Positions 11,546 to 22,740 of a stretch of DNA of 64,000 bases are shown here, in pieces (within the stretch, counting starts at the first letter, position 1; each line of letters opens with the position of its first letter). The position numbers were made by a program, and so were the translations under genes. The DNA comes from Anthoceros angustus (Eukaryota > Streptophyta > Anthocerotopsida > Anthocerotales > Anthocerotaceae). The stretch covers positions 1 through 64,000 of the forward strand of contig VJWM01000204.1 of the NCBI GenBank assembly GCA_010909165.1. The letters run 5' to 3'. Under the pieces are notes generated by a model. That model saw only the letters and a list, made by a program, of their open reading frames with translations. It made no database searches and was not told where the DNA came from.

Positions 11546-12108
11546 AAGATAGTAATTTTATTATATAAGAACTTTTATTTGTATTATATATTTTAATATA
11601 ATGATTTTTATTTTAACTTTATTCATAATTTCATTAAACCACTCTTCGCCTCTTTCTTGTGGAAAAGTCTTCAAGCCATGCTCATGAAATTGATGTAGTG
11701 AAGCTAAGATTGGAGTATATCGCTATGTGTTTAGCCGAGTGCTGTTTTGGTCATTGTCATAGCATGGCATAATAGCATCGGACAATTTCTTCTTCTATAG
11801 CTACGCATATTATAGTTACTAAATCGCATGTTAGAATCGACGGGTTCGCAAACCACGATTCTGCGGCTCTAAGCGGGCCTCAACGTGTTGTGGGACCACA
11901 CCAAGGGTGTGCGAATGTTTTGAATCATGAGCGAGTGAAACGTGGCCCGAGGCGGAGTGTGAAGATGGCGGCGTGCGAGAAGGAAAATTGGCATTTAGGG
12001 TGGAAACGGCTATTGTTGAAGTCCCACCTTGCGGCCCAGGAGAGAACTCCTAGCAGGGCAATGGACACCCGTTGCCCGAAAAGAAGCCATCACACAAAGG
12101 GGGGGCGG
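11546..12108 (+). other. 3' tail and conserved spacer, unit 1
   Basis: The first 100 or so bases are AT-rich and probably hold the 3' UTR and poly(A) signals (AATATAATG types). The rest is spacer found in every unit. It includes a GGGTTCG-type sequence near 11843 (garbled here). One + frame there is open but has no recognised family. Confidence 0.5.
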
Positions 12109-12900
12109 CCGTGGTAGGCTGCAGGCCTTGATGAACTGGAGAAATCCTTGCCCATGGCCCCGTGAGTCTCGATGGCAAGGGGATGAAGGCGTGGCCCTTC
12201 TTGCATGGGCGAGTACTTGTGAACGTTCGTTGTCGCGCATCTCTCCGCCACCCAACCTGGAGGGTTGATGATGACGTGCTTGCAGACGGTGTCCCGGGCA
12301 AGGTCTGTTACGGCCACATCCACAACGGAAACCTGGTCCCCCCTCGGCCGTCGAGAACATGGCGTCGCGGACGGCGTGATGCGTAGCAATGCGCTGCCCG
12401 CCAGCTGGAGAGCGAGGGGCTACGGCGACAGGTCTAAAGAGAGCAGGCCAAAGGTTGGACCAAACCCAGGCAGAACTTCATCGCGGTAGAAAACGAAGTC
12501 GGTGCGACTCGAAATACTTTGATGCAAGGTCGGGCTAGAAGCCATGAACCTGCTCCCTTCCCCGAGCAAGAGCGGAGGCGAGCTCGATGGTCAAGGAATG
12601 GAGGAATCGAGGAGCAAAGCCGTGACGTGCCCATACAAGTTTCTTCTCATGGAGGGAGGCCAAAGCCCCACGCAGCGTCAACGAGGACGACGCGCATGAC
12701 CGCCTAGCCTCGGAGGATAGGACACCCCTAGCCAATCTTAAGGACAAGCATGCAGGAAGGCGCCTCCTCGACGCCCGAGACGAAGGCCTTGAAGATGCGG
12801 TAATCCCTGTGGATTAGGAAATGGGAGGCCTAGATGCGGGTTGAGAGGACCAAGCTGCCGTCGCGATGCCTTGGCGCACTCTAAGGGGCCGCTCTTGCGA
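12109..12900 (-). pseudogene. Non-LTR retrotransposon-like 3' coding remnant, unit 1
   Basis: On the minus strand, short frames give LHPLAIETHGAMGKDF (near 12150-12200) and, upstream of it, HHAVRDAMFS (near 12350). Further upstream are LARPCIKVFRV and a TAMKF-like block (12480-12540). Their order (W-L-x3-P, then F-x-T-A-x-(R/K)-F, then a H-H-x-V-R-D block, then F-x-P-L-A-x-E-T-x-G-A) resembles the C-terminal part of reverse-transcriptase polyproteins of non-LTR elements with a restriction-like endonuclease. Frames shift repeatedly. Family assignment is from memory of motif order only. Confidence 0.45.
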
Positions 12901-13327
12901 GGTAAGCAATTGCATTCATGTGAGCACTTCCTCAACGGACAACCAAGCAAAACAAGTCTAATATGCAAATACCAATTTGTAACACTAGGAGAGAGTAGCT
13001 TGCACGTTGTGGTTTTCCTCCCACACTCTCCCACGAGAACAACACGCAAATTGTCGGCACATGGCTCTGAGTGATAGCTTTGGCCTCCTCACAACTCTCT
13101 GCATCAGCATGAGAGACAAGTTATGATGTGAGCTTGTCCTTTGTGAAAGGGTCTATATAGATATACTAGTTTGGCATTGGCATATTCCTAAGATATCCTA
13201 TTGGCAGACGATATGGGAAATATCCAAAGAATACATAATATGCAAGGAATATGCTAAAGCATATAACTTGTGTTTATCCACTTAGTTATTGCTAACCATG
13301 TTTAATTAATGATATGCTTAATTAACA
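12901..13327. other. Second spacer, unit 1
   Basis: Conserved, non-coding-looking DNA. It contains a TATATAGATATA stretch near 13154 and a perfect small inverted repeat ATATGC-TAAA-GCATAT near 13250. No ORF of note is present. It leads into the AT minisatellite. Confidence 0.5.
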
Positions 13328-13660
13328 TAACCACTTCATATTAATTAATTAATACTAATACTTACTTAATGATAAGTCATTAGATTAATTAATGCTAGAT
13401 ATAAATGAATTTAACCACTTATATTAATTAATACTAATTACTTACTTAATGATAAGTCATTAGATTAATTAATGCTAGATATAAATGAATTTAACCACTG
13501 TTAATTAATTAATACTAATTACTTACTTAATGATAAGTCATTAGATTAATTAATGCTAGATATAAATGAATTTAACCACTTATATTAATTAATTAATACT
13601 AATTACTTACTTAATGATAAGTCATTAGATTAATTAATGCTGATATAAATGAATTTAACA
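13328..13660 (+). repeat. AT-rich minisatellite, 4 copies of about 83 bp
   Basis: Four head-to-tail copies start at about 13328, 13411, 13492 and 13574. Each begins AACCACT and contains TTAATTAATTAATACTAAT, a conserved TAAGTCATTAGATTAATTAA and TAGATATAAATGAATTT. Differences between copies are small indels. Confidence 0.9.
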
Positions 13661-14493
13661 TAAATCAGCACTATCTCTTTCTAAAATAGATGCCAATATA
13701 CCAATCGACACCTTAAAATTTACCAATTTACTAGTCCAATTCATTCTAGTTTCCTGGGTAAATTACCCAAAGGGCGAGACCTAAATCAAAAGATTTCCTC
13801 CGCACCATGAACTTAAAAATCTCACATTCTTGCAAATATCTTTTAATAATTCTATGATCTACGGTTAAGGTTTGTTCAATGAAGATTCATGTTCTCCTTT
13901 ACGGAGGGATGAGTTTATGCATGTATTCCTATGTGCTAACGAATTCATTCTCTACTTGTTCTCGGTTTCCCTAGAGGGCACGTAAATTACCCAAAGGCGA
14001 GACCTAAACCGAAAGATTTCCTCCGCACCATGAACTTAAAAATCTCACATTCTTGCAAATATCTTTTAATAATCGTGTGATCTACGGTTGTTAAGGTATG
14101 TTCCATGAAGATTCATGTTCTCCTTTATAGAGGGATGGGTGTATGCATGTGTATTCCGTGTTAACGAATTCATTCTTTCTACTTGTTCTCGTTTCCCTAG
14201 AGGGCACGTAAATTACCCAAAGGCGAGACCTAAACCGAAAGATTTCCTCCGCACCATGAACTTAAAAATCTCACATTCTTGCAAATATCTTTTAATAATC
14301 GTGTGATCTACGGTTGTTAAGGTTTGTTCAATGAAGATTCATGTTCTCCTTTATAGAGGGATGAGTTTATGCATGTATGTTCCGTGTGTTAATTCATTCT
14401 CTCTACTTGTTCTCAGTTTCCCTAGAGGGCACGTAAATTACCCAAAGGGACCTAAACCGAAAGAAATACTCCTATTTATCAATCTTTAAAATT
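13661..14493 (+). repeat. Leader cassettes of kinase copy 2 (3 units), promoter deleted
   Basis: Promoter-side DNA is cut at about 13733. It jumps from TTTACTAGT to the end of an intron-like part (AATTCATTCT), so the TATA box and exon 1 are missing. Intron-like units start at about 13867 (A type, GTTTGTTCAATG), 14095 (B type, GTATGTTCCATG) and 14322 (A type). The last joins the kinase exon. Confidence 0.75.
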
Positions 14494-15305
14494 ATGGAGT
14501 CCACAATGAAAATTGAAGTGAGAATGTTTTGAAGAAAGATACATATGTGGAAAATGTATTGAAGGAGGTTTTTCCAAAGTCTATGAATGCTATGACAAAT
14601 ATACGGGAAAGATATTTGCCTGCAAAATTATGAAAAATCTAAAGACATAAATGATGCAATATGTAGAGAGATCAACACTCTTGATCTCTTCCAAAATATT
14701 CTCATATTATTAACACAAAAAGTGTTCATGAGGATATTGAACATATTTATATTGTGATGGAGCTATGTACCAATGGTACACTAAAGGATGAACTAAAAAG
14801 GGGAGCTTATTGTGAAGAGGATGCAAAAATACTTATGTTTAACCTAATGGAGGCAATCAATTTTGCCATGTATAATGTTATGCATCGCGATTTGAAACCG
14901 CTAATATACTATTATTTAGCCGTCTCAAAGTCATACTAGCGACTTTGGTTTGTCATTCCATGTCTCCAAAACGAACATGAATTATTGTGCAGGAGCTGCA
15001 GGAACCCCATGTTACATGGCTCGGAGGTATTGGAGTCAAGACGATGTAAACATAAGCTATACTTCAAAAGCCGATATTTGGAGCGCAGGAGTCATTTTGT
15101 ATGAAGTTTTAACCGGAAATCCCTTATATAGGATATGAGTTCGACGAAAGAAGAATGGATAACTCAATTGGACCTAGATGAGTGGCCCAACATGTCACAC
15201 CTAAGTGAAAGATCTACTACACTCAATGTTACATTTAGAACAAGAGTGTAGACCGGATGACAAGTTCTAAACCATTCTTGGTTTTGCTCGCTATCTTATA
15301 TATGA
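14494..15305 (+). pseudogene. Ser/Thr protein kinase, array copy 2, frame-broken
   Basis: An extra T near 14530 stops the N-terminal frame at once, and five bases are missing from the glycine loop. The hinge and catalytic part are open at 14754-14939 (MELCTNGTLKDELKRGAYCE and on to VMHRDLKP). The activation segment to C-lobe is open at 14950-15138 (AGAAGTPCYMA, then DIWSAGVILYEVLT). This is one of only two copies with five A at the S-V-H-E site near 14717. TGA is at 15303-15305. As written it has no promoter. Confidence 0.75.
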
Positions 15306-15882
15306 AAGATAGTAATTTTATTATATAAGAACTTTTATTTGTATTATATATTTTTAATATAATGATTTTTATTTTAACTTTATTCATAATTTCATTAAAC
15401 CACTCTTGGCCTCTTTCTTGTGAAAGTCTTCAAGCCATGCAAGCGGACCATGAAATTGATGTAGTGAAGCTAAGATTGGAGTATATCGCTATGTGTTTAG
15501 CGTGAGTCTTGTTTTGGTCATTGTCATAGCATGGCATAATAGCATCGGACAATTTCTTCTTCTATAGCTACGCATATTATAGTTACTAAATCGCATGTTA
15601 GAATCTTGACGGGTTCGCAAACCCCGACCGGCTCTAAGCGGCTGCTCAACGTGCTTGTGGGACGACCACACCAAGGGTGTGCGAATGTTTTGAATCATGA
15701 GCCGAGCAAGTGAACGTGGCCGAGGCGGAGTGTGAAGATGGCGGCGCGAGAAGGAAAATTGGCATTTAGAAAACGCTATTGTTGAAGTCCCACCTGCGCC
15801 CCACGAGAGAGAACTCCCACCGGCAGGCAATGGACACCCGCTGTCAAAGAAGCCATCACACAAGAAAGGGGGGTGGTTGCAG
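15306..15882 (+). other. 3' tail and conserved spacer, unit 2, up to the retrotransposon
   Basis: Same layout as the tail/spacer of unit 1. GGGTTCGCAAACCCC is at about 15610. It is interrupted at 15883 by the inserted LTR element. The last five bases, TGCAG, pair with GGCAG at 23465-23469 as a probable target duplication. Confidence 0.6.
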
Positions 15883-16229
15883 TGTCAGCCTTGATGCATG
15901 GAGGAATCAAGCGTGGCCGCCTTGATGATAGATGCTAGCATGCGTGATCGGTGAGCAGATGGACCGCAGTTGAAGCGAGGAAGACTAGAACGATTAGGGT
16001 TGGAAGGTCAAGTTGAGGCAAATAGGCCAACCACGGTTAAATGGAAGTCGATTAGGCTAACCTAGATGACACTAACCTAGCTAGCTAGTAACGACTCGAA
16101 CCCCTCAAGGAGAAAAGGACACGTGCACGAGGAGCGGAGGCTACCACCCGCCTCCCAAGAATCAAGAGCCCTCTCGCATTCCATCCGCACTTCGTGTCTT
16201 GGTCTCCGCTCCGAGGAATGCCGATTACA
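15883..16229 (+). repeat. 5' LTR (347 bp)
   Basis: TGTCAGCC start and CCGATTACA end. It aligns along its length with 23118-23464, including shared blocks TTGAGGCAAATAGGCCAACC and ACCTAGCTAGCTAGTAAC. Most differences are small indels in C/G-rich places. No clear TATA box is seen. Confidence 0.9.
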
Positions 16230-16232
16230 TCT

Positions 16233-16246
16233 TGGTATCGAGGACG
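16233..16246 (+). other. Primer binding site, tRNA-iMet type
   Basis: TGGTATCGAGGACG begins three bases after the 5' LTR. The usual plant initiator-tRNA site is TGGTATCAGAGC. The copy agrees up to the point where AG of CAGAG is missing. Confidence 0.7.
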
Positions 16247-16513
16247 CGGTGCCGAATAATGGATCCGAATAGCTGAATGGATGACGGCGATTTGACCAAG
16301 AACACTGCCGAGTGGGGAAGTGACGGCTAGGGGCAAGGAATGTGGGGACTGTGGCGGGAAGTTGTTATTCACCGAGATGGATGGCGGTGGGGACAAGAGC
16401 ACGGACCTTTGAAGGTGCAGGAGCGTTTGCTCGAGGTCAAGTGAGTGCAAGGCGTTGGTGGTAGAGGATTGGGATCGAGTGGAAGAACGATGGGGAATTC
16501 ATTGCGATGCGCC
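16247..16513 (+). other. Retrotransposon leader, no motif
   Basis: Short open frames only. It lies between the primer site and the triplicated sequence. Confidence 0.5.
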
Positions 16514-17955
16514 GCAAGAAGGAAGGAAAAGCTGGAAAGAAAGGCAAGGAGGGACAAAAGAAGTGTTGGTTGGAGGAGGGCAGCGAGATTGTAATACCTT
16601 TCGGATTGATCAATGCGCCTACAATGATTCGAAGGTGTGTTTGCTTGAGCACAATCCTTGCTTTATGGCGCCTCTAGACGCAAGATAGAGTAAGAGGCCT
16701 CCAGGCCGGTCATTTCAGAATCATGTCGCAAGCGGAAGCCCAGAGCTCAAACTTGGCTTCTTGTGAGCACGTGTGCAAGACGATGTTCTTGAATAGTAGA
16801 GGAGCCGAACGGAGCGACAGAGCTTGGTGTCCGAAATGCCAATGAATGTGTCGTAGCGAAATTTGCCATTCCACATGCATGAGAAGCAATCGGTCGGTTT
16901 CCAGACCACCACGGTTTTAAGATCGGGTGTTTCGATCACCATTGATCAATACACGTGTGAGAGAGCAATTCTATTCGTGATGGTCAAACACGTTGAGCAC
17001 GCAAGAAGGAAGGAAAATGGAAAGAAAGGCAAGGAGGGACAAAAGAAGTGTTGGTTGGAGGAGGGCAGCGAGATTGTAATACCTTTGATTGATCAATGCG
17101 CCTACAATGATTCGAAGGTGTGTTTGCTTGAGCACAATCCTTGCTTTATGGCGTCTCTAGACGCAAGATAGAGTAAGAGGCCTCCAGGCCGGTCATTTCA
17201 GAATCATGTCGGCAAGCGGAAGCCCAGAGCTCAAACTTGGCTTCTTGTGAGCACGTGTGCAAGACGATGTTCTTGAATAGTAGAGGAGCCGAACGGAGCG
17301 ACAGAGCTTGGTGTCCGAAATGCCAATGAATGTGTCGTAGCGAAATTTGCCATTCCACATGCATGAGAAGCAATCGGTCGGTTTCCAGACCACCACGGTT
17401 TTAAGATCGGGTGTTTCGATCACCATTGATCAATACACGTGTGAGAGAGCAATTCTATTCGTGATGGTCAAACACGTTGAGCACGCAAGAAGGAAGGAAA
17501 AGCTGGAAAGAAAGGCAAGGAGGGACAAAAGAAGTGTTGGTTGGAGGAGGGCAGCGAGATTGTAATACCTTTCGATTGATCAATGCGCCTACAATGATTC
17601 GAAGGTGTGTTTGCTTGAGCACAATCCTTGCTTTATGGCGTCTCTAGACGCAAGATAGAGTAAGAGGCCTCCAGAGGCCGCAGTCGCTCAAAGAATCATG
17701 TCGCGGCGGAAGCCCATTGCTCAAACTTGGCTTCTTGTGAGCACCTGCAGACGACAGTTCTTGAATAGCTTGTAGAGGAGTAACGGAGCGACAGAGCTTG
17801 GTGTCCAAATGCCAATGAATGTGTCCGGTAGCCATTCCACATGCATGAGAAGCAATCGGTTTCACCAGACCAGCCACGAAGACTGGGTGTTTCGATCACC
17901 ATTGATCAATACACGTGAGAGAGCAATTATTCGTGATGGTCAAACACGTTGAGCA
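16514..17955 (+). repeat. 485-bp sequence in three tandem copies inside the retrotransposon
   Basis: Copies span 16514-17000, 17001-17483 and 17484-17955, each starting GCAAGAAGG. Copies 1 and 2 are almost identical; copy 3 has scattered short indels. Copy 1 reads EIVIPFGLINAPTMIRR at 16585-16635, like the P-F-G-L-x-N-A-P block of gypsy RT, although the true RT lies at 20300-20930. A minus frame of 77 codons also recurs (17193-17426), without a recognised family. The same A-x-P motif is frame-shifted by lost G in copies 2 and 3. Confidence 0.85.
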
Positions 17956-19389
17956 CGCAAGAATGCGAGAACCGCCCATTGATCTTGGAGGATACGGAGT
18001 CAACATTTGTGACGCGAGTGGACCGTCATTGTGACTAGCCTTGCTACATGTGCGAGAGGCGAACCGGCGATTGTAGAGACACCGGCGATTTTGCGGTGAA
18101 GCGACATGGATAGCGACACTGCCTCCTCGAGGTGCAGAGAACAAGATCCTTGGCGATGTGAACCCGACTCGGATGTCGAGCCTCCAACCCTTCAGGTGTG
18201 AGGTCGAGAGGCGGCGAAGGCGCAAGAAAAGCCGCCGAGGAAGCCCAGTTGAGCCTCGAATGTAAAATGCTGCTACGCCGAGCGAGGTCAGCCGTGAGAA
18301 GGAATGTGGTAGAGGAAGGAGAGGTCGACTGCACTACTCAAGGAGTTGCGTAAATGGCACATGTGCTCAAAATATGAATGATGATGCGATGTGGATGCCA
18401 CGCGTGAGTTGGAGGTGCGAGCCGTGTGGAAGCCGAATTCCGATGATTCTTCAACGCACCTTGCGAACAACGAAGCACAAGAAAATTGATGGCAATTCTT
18501 GGCTCAGTCAAGGGGAGATGGCCCTACGAGAGAGATGTTGCAAGGAGGAATTCAACGCCCCGACTCGACAAGGCCTGCATTATGCCATATGTCAAGAGCG
18601 AGCCAATTCCAAATCGTGAAGCCGAGAGAAGAGTCGAGAGGGTAGCTAACGTGACGCGGAGAACTTGAAGGGCTTGTCAACATAACGACACGTAGCAACA
18701 CCCACCGCAAATCAAGAGACTCCAGAACTAAAACAGCGGATGATTCGGGTCTAGGTGAAGAAGAGCAAAGTGACCCACGCAGTCGACATGGCCGGAGGTC
18801 TAAGTTGCAAGACATGAACGGGCTCAAGCACGAGAGCTCAAGAACAAGGAAAGGGGAGGCGAGCATTCGATGAGGGTCCAGAGCCTACCAAGAACGATTT
18901 ATTTGAGGAAGAGAGCCAAGTTTGAGACATCGAGTCAAGATAGGAGTCCTACAAAGCCGCAAGAGTGGACTCAAGCTTTCGTATATTTTGAAGCGTGAAA
19001 ATGATCGAGAAAGAGAAAATCGATCTCACGCACATTATACTCATTTGGCGAGGGCGTGGTGGAGAATAGAAGAGAAGCCGCAAAGGGGAGAAGCCACCGT
19101 CCTCTCATGGGAAGTGATGAAAGTCAAGTCCTCCAAAATTTTCTGCCCAAGGACCACAAGGAACGTTGTTGGTCAAGATGGTATGCCCTCAAGCATACAG
19201 CTCCTTAGAGGAATTTCACTTGAGTTTCATGAAAACCATGCTCAAGTTACGACTTGGAGCAAGGTTAGCTAGATATTGTGATCTGTGCCAGTATAAGTTG
19301 GGAATTAAGAACGCGTTGCTCAGCTTGAAGAGGCCATGCCGCCATGGATATAGAAAATTATAGCGTGAAAACGTTAGCTCCAGGCCGCA
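17956..19389 (+). pseudogene. Probable gag region, unrecognisable in detail
   Basis: Several + frames of 60-116 codons (18374-18619, 18486-18668, 18922-19272) are charged and separated by shifts. Position between the leader and the zinc knuckle argues for gag. I do not recognise a capsid motif. Confidence 0.4.
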
Positions 19390-19680
19390 ATGGCAGCCAA
19401 TCCGTGCAAGGAGGGTGACCTTACCAAGCAAAGTATAGTGGCCAGCACATGGAAGCCAAGGTCGAGCGCACGAGCACCAACGCCAACCAACAAAGAAGAG
19501 TCAAGCCGATTGAATTCAAACAAAGAAGAAAGGGGAGAAGAAGGAATTCATGACGAAGGCCTATGCTTCATTTGCTCCCCGATCACATATCCGGACATCC
19601 ATATGGAGCCTTATACGGCAAGTGGTCGAGCAAGGAAGAGCACCATTGGCCTGCAGAGGCGTCAGCCAACGCATGGATAG
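19390..19680 (+). pseudogene. gag nucleocapsid remnant of the chromovirus
   Basis: A 96-codon frame is rich in Ser, Lys and Glu. At about 19555-19602 it reads EGLCFICSPITYPDIH. G-L-C-F-x-C and the later H fit the G-L-C-F-x-C-G-x4-x-H nucleocapsid knuckle of plant chromoviruses, with the final Cys lost. It lies directly upstream of the protease, as expected. Confidence 0.6.
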
Positions 19681-19805
19681 ATTGGCAAAATCGATCCGAA
19701 TGTCATGACAGAAGAACAAAGGAGTAGAGATCGACTAGACAGAATGAGCAAGAAAGGTCCAAGTGTTATGAACACCTCAAGCACAGATCGCTGACAGTTG
19801 AGGGA

Positions 19806-20095
19806 TTGTTGGGAGGCAAACGAGTCACTTTCTTAGTGGATGGAGGATCCTCACACAGCTACGTAAGAGCAGATGCGGCCAAAGACGCCCCAGAAGCCAT
19901 GTGGTATAGCACACAAACACAACAGCGAATGAAGTTAGCCAATGGCATGGTGGAGAAGGTAACCTTACACGAAATTCTGACCAGCATCAATATTTAGGGA
20001 TACACTGACCAGGTCAGACTTGAGGTTATCGATGCTCTAGCACATGAAGTGCTACTGGGGCAAGATTGGTTGTGGAAGGTTGACCCCAACATCTC
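19806..20095 (+). pseudogene. Chromovirus aspartic protease
   Basis: LVDGGSSHSYV at about 19833-19865 is the retropepsin active site. The usual D-S/T-G is D-G-G here. The frame continues to an early stop at 19995. It resumes with GYTDQVRLEVIDALAHEVLL and G-Q-D-W-L (19998-20080), the flap and C-terminal L-G-x-D-W-L block. One in-frame stop separates the two halves. Confidence 0.8.
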
Positions 20096-20269
20096 GTGAA
20101 GCACGAAATAGCGTTGCAATGGCAAGGCAAAGAGTTGAAGTTGCAAGGAGCCTCCTTGCTAAGGACAAGTTGTTCTCAACAAGAAATGCTAGGAGGGCAC
20201 TCAAAAGAGGGAAGTTGAGTATGCTCGTTCTCACAATTGTTGCCAAGTAGAGCACGCATAAATTGGTCG

Positions 20270-20930
20270 GCCAGTGGGAGAGGTACCTTCGAGTTGCAAG
20301 AAGTCTTGGACGCCTTTGAAGATGTCTTCTCCGAGATGCGGCCCCAAGGAGAGACGTAGATCACGCTATAGACTGGTGGTGAGGCCCCAGAGGCCCCATA
20401 CAGCTTGCTCTGGAGAACATGCAGTCCAAGCAGAGATAGCTTGTTAAAGAAAGGGTTAGTAGAGCCATCTCAGATCACCATATCGCACTGCTCATCGTGA
20501 AACATAGAAACGGCAAAATCCGCATGTGCATTGACTATAGGGTCTGAATGCAACAACTCAAGAATCGCCCAAATGCCAAGAATAGAAGAGATACTTGACA
20601 ACCTAGTAGGCGCCAAGATTTTCAGCAAGGTTGATCTTCGTGGCTTTCACCGACACGATCCGGCTGGAGATGAGTATAAACCGCATTGACGAGAGGTACG
20701 GCCACTTGTTCTCGTGTTGCCTTCGGCATGACAAATGCACCAGCAACCTTCACAACGCTCATGACCAAGATATTGCGGCCCTACCTCGGAAATTTGTAGA
20801 AGTTTTCGTTGATGATATCTTAGTGTACTCCAAGGATGCCCGGAGCATAAGCAACACCTAGTATTAGTGCTCACCCGAGAGAACACCAATTGTATGCAAG
20901 GAAAGCAAAGTGCGAGTTCTTCCAAGAGGG
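20270..20930 (+). pseudogene. Chromovirus reverse transcriptase, broken
   Basis: NGKIRMCIDYRV (20512-20547) then a stop, and in another frame MPRIEEILDNLVGAKIFSKV with D-L-R-G-F-H following (20571-20660), are the fingers and palm A blocks. FVEVFVDDILVYSKD at about 20793-20840 is the palm C active site with both Asp present. The P-F-G-L-x-N-A-P block between them is not readable here. Confidence 0.85.
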
Positions 20931-21182
20931 TAAACTACCTTGGGTTCATCGCCTCGCGAGAGGTGGATCGTAAAGGTGCGTTGCATTGTGGAGTGGCCAG
21001 CCTAATGACTTGTCAGGTGCGCAATTCTTAGGCATGTGTGTACAAATGAGGAGTTTCATACCACAATATGCGAAGATAGAAGTCCGACAAACTTGACTTG
21101 CAAGGCATCCAAGTTTCCAATGTCAAGAGGCCAAAGTGGCATTTCAGATGAAGAAAGCGGTGACTAAGTCGCTATTCTTACC

Positions 21183-21539
21183 TTGGATATGGAGAAGCCA
21201 TTTGTGGTAAGAACCGACGCATCAAATCTAGCCCTAGGTGTCAGATCGCAACAAGATGGAAAGAGTGTAAGTTTCCTATCAAGGAAACTCCAAGGCGCAG
21301 AGTGCAATTACACAACTCACGATAAGGAGCTTGGGGTTTATGCACTAAAAGCTTGGAGACATTACCTCTATGGGAGTGAGTTTGTGGTATACATGCACCA
21401 TCGTAGCTTGGAGCATTTTTTCAAGCAACCTTTGTTGAACCCGATAAACAAGGTGGCGAGTACTGCGATTTCCACTTCACGATCTCCTACTCCCTGTAAG
21501 GCAAATTTAATGCCGATGCTCGAGCGTAAGAAGGTGTAG
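21183..21539 (+). pseudogene. Chromovirus RNase H
   Basis: One frame holds PFVVRTDASNLALG (first Asp), VSFLSRKLQGAECNYTTHDK with the Glu-type block, then AWRHYLYGSEFVVYMHHRSL. In the last block the usual T-D-H-R-S-L is M-H-H-R-S-L, so the third catalytic Asp is replaced. Three residues are also missing near G-V-R-S-Q and near the E-L-x-V-Y block. Confidence 0.85.
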
Positions 21540-21735
21540 TGTCTTTGCTCAGTGGAGTCCGACATGTGGAAGGAGGTGAGGGAGTCGACCAAAGATGAGC
21601 ATTTGAGTAACATCCTACGCAAGTTGGAGGACGTGTCACTACCGGGCACCCTCGAGCTTGGGGGAGATACAAGACTCATCAAGGCATCTATATAGAAAGG
21701 GAAGCTTTGCATACCCGCATGTTGCTCAAGCTTGA

Positions 21736-22740
21736 AGCTAACCTTGCTCCATGATGCACATGATGCTCCTACAGCAGGGCACATGGGCATGGAACTTATC
21801 AGCGTTTGAAGGAACATGTGTGGTGGAAGGGCATGCGAGCAGAGTGTATAGAGTATGTAAGAACATGCTTACCTTGTCAGCAAACGAAGGTTGAAAGGAA
21901 GTCTCCAGTAGGACTCTTGATGCATGCAAGTCCTCCGAGAAGTGGCAAAGCATGTCATGCGATTTCGTGACTTGCCTTCCCAAGACTCAAGAGGAAATGA
22001 CGCCATCCGGTTTGCATGGACAGAGCTACTAAATTGGCTCACTTTATTCCGAAGGGTACTATAAAGGCCAAGTCATTAGCTCCCATTTTCCTCAAGGTGA
22101 GACCGCACGGGTGCCACAGGAGATAGTGAGCGATCGAGATTCCAAGTTCACATCGAGTTTTGACCGCCGCAAGAGCCTAGGCATCAAGCAATGTCGAGCT
22201 CGCTACCATGCACTGATGGAGCCGAGAAGTTGAACTGACCATGGAGGACTTGCTCGACCTTACGCCATGACAAGCAAGTGGGAAGAAGTGCGCCTTGGTG
22301 GAGTTTGCCTACAACTCGCAAAGCATTCAAAGAACGGATACTCACCCTTCAAAATGATTTATGGCAAGAACTTGCCCTCCGTGTCTGGGCTGTTGGGTGG
22401 CGAGCCAAAGTCGACGGAGCTAAGTGAAGAGATGCATGAAGCCCTTAACGATGCCATCCTGCGTATGCAAGTCGTGAATCAGCACAGAGCCACACACGCC
22501 AACAAGAAGAGACGCGATGAGCAGCACGAGGTAGGAGATCTGGTATGGCTGAGAGTCAAGCCAAATCGTTACTCCTGTCTACAAGAAGGTAAGGCAAAGT
22601 TGGCATACAGGTATGTGGGACCTTTTGCCGTGAGTAAGAAAATTTCTGCAGTTGCTTACCAGCTCGACTTGCCCACCAGGAAGATGTGCAGCTTTTGTCC
22701 TTGCTTAAGAAGTTTGTGGGAGAGCCTCCACAAGTTCCTA
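21736..22740 (+). pseudogene. Chromovirus integrase, broken
   Basis: HDAHDAPTAGHMGM (about 21750-21792) and CIEYVRTCLPCQQTKVERK (about 21837-21900) form the H2C2 zinc-binding part. C-D-F-V-T-C-L-P (near 21957) is the first catalytic Asp block. EIVSDRDSKFT (near 22121) holds the second. The Glu block near 22210 is frame-shifted. The open frame from 22267 contains GYSPFKMIYGKNLP, V-G-D-L-V-W-L and YRYVGPFAVSKKI (GPY/F module, near 22610). Confidence 0.85.

Noticed and set aside
12109-12900. The GC-rich block as a + strand gene (SLDGKGMKAWPFLHGRVLV frame)
   Set aside because: The + frame is interrupted in every unit and has no motif. The minus frames give ordered blocks like a retrotransposon end, though still uncertain.
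13100-13200. TATATAGATATA in the second spacer as another promoter
   Set aside because: No ORF or leader follows it before the minisatellite, and nearby bases are less conserved than at the TATAAAT promoter.
13328-13660. CRISPR-like direct repeats
   Set aside because: Repeats are contiguous, about 83 bp, without unique spacers, in eukaryotic-type DNA.
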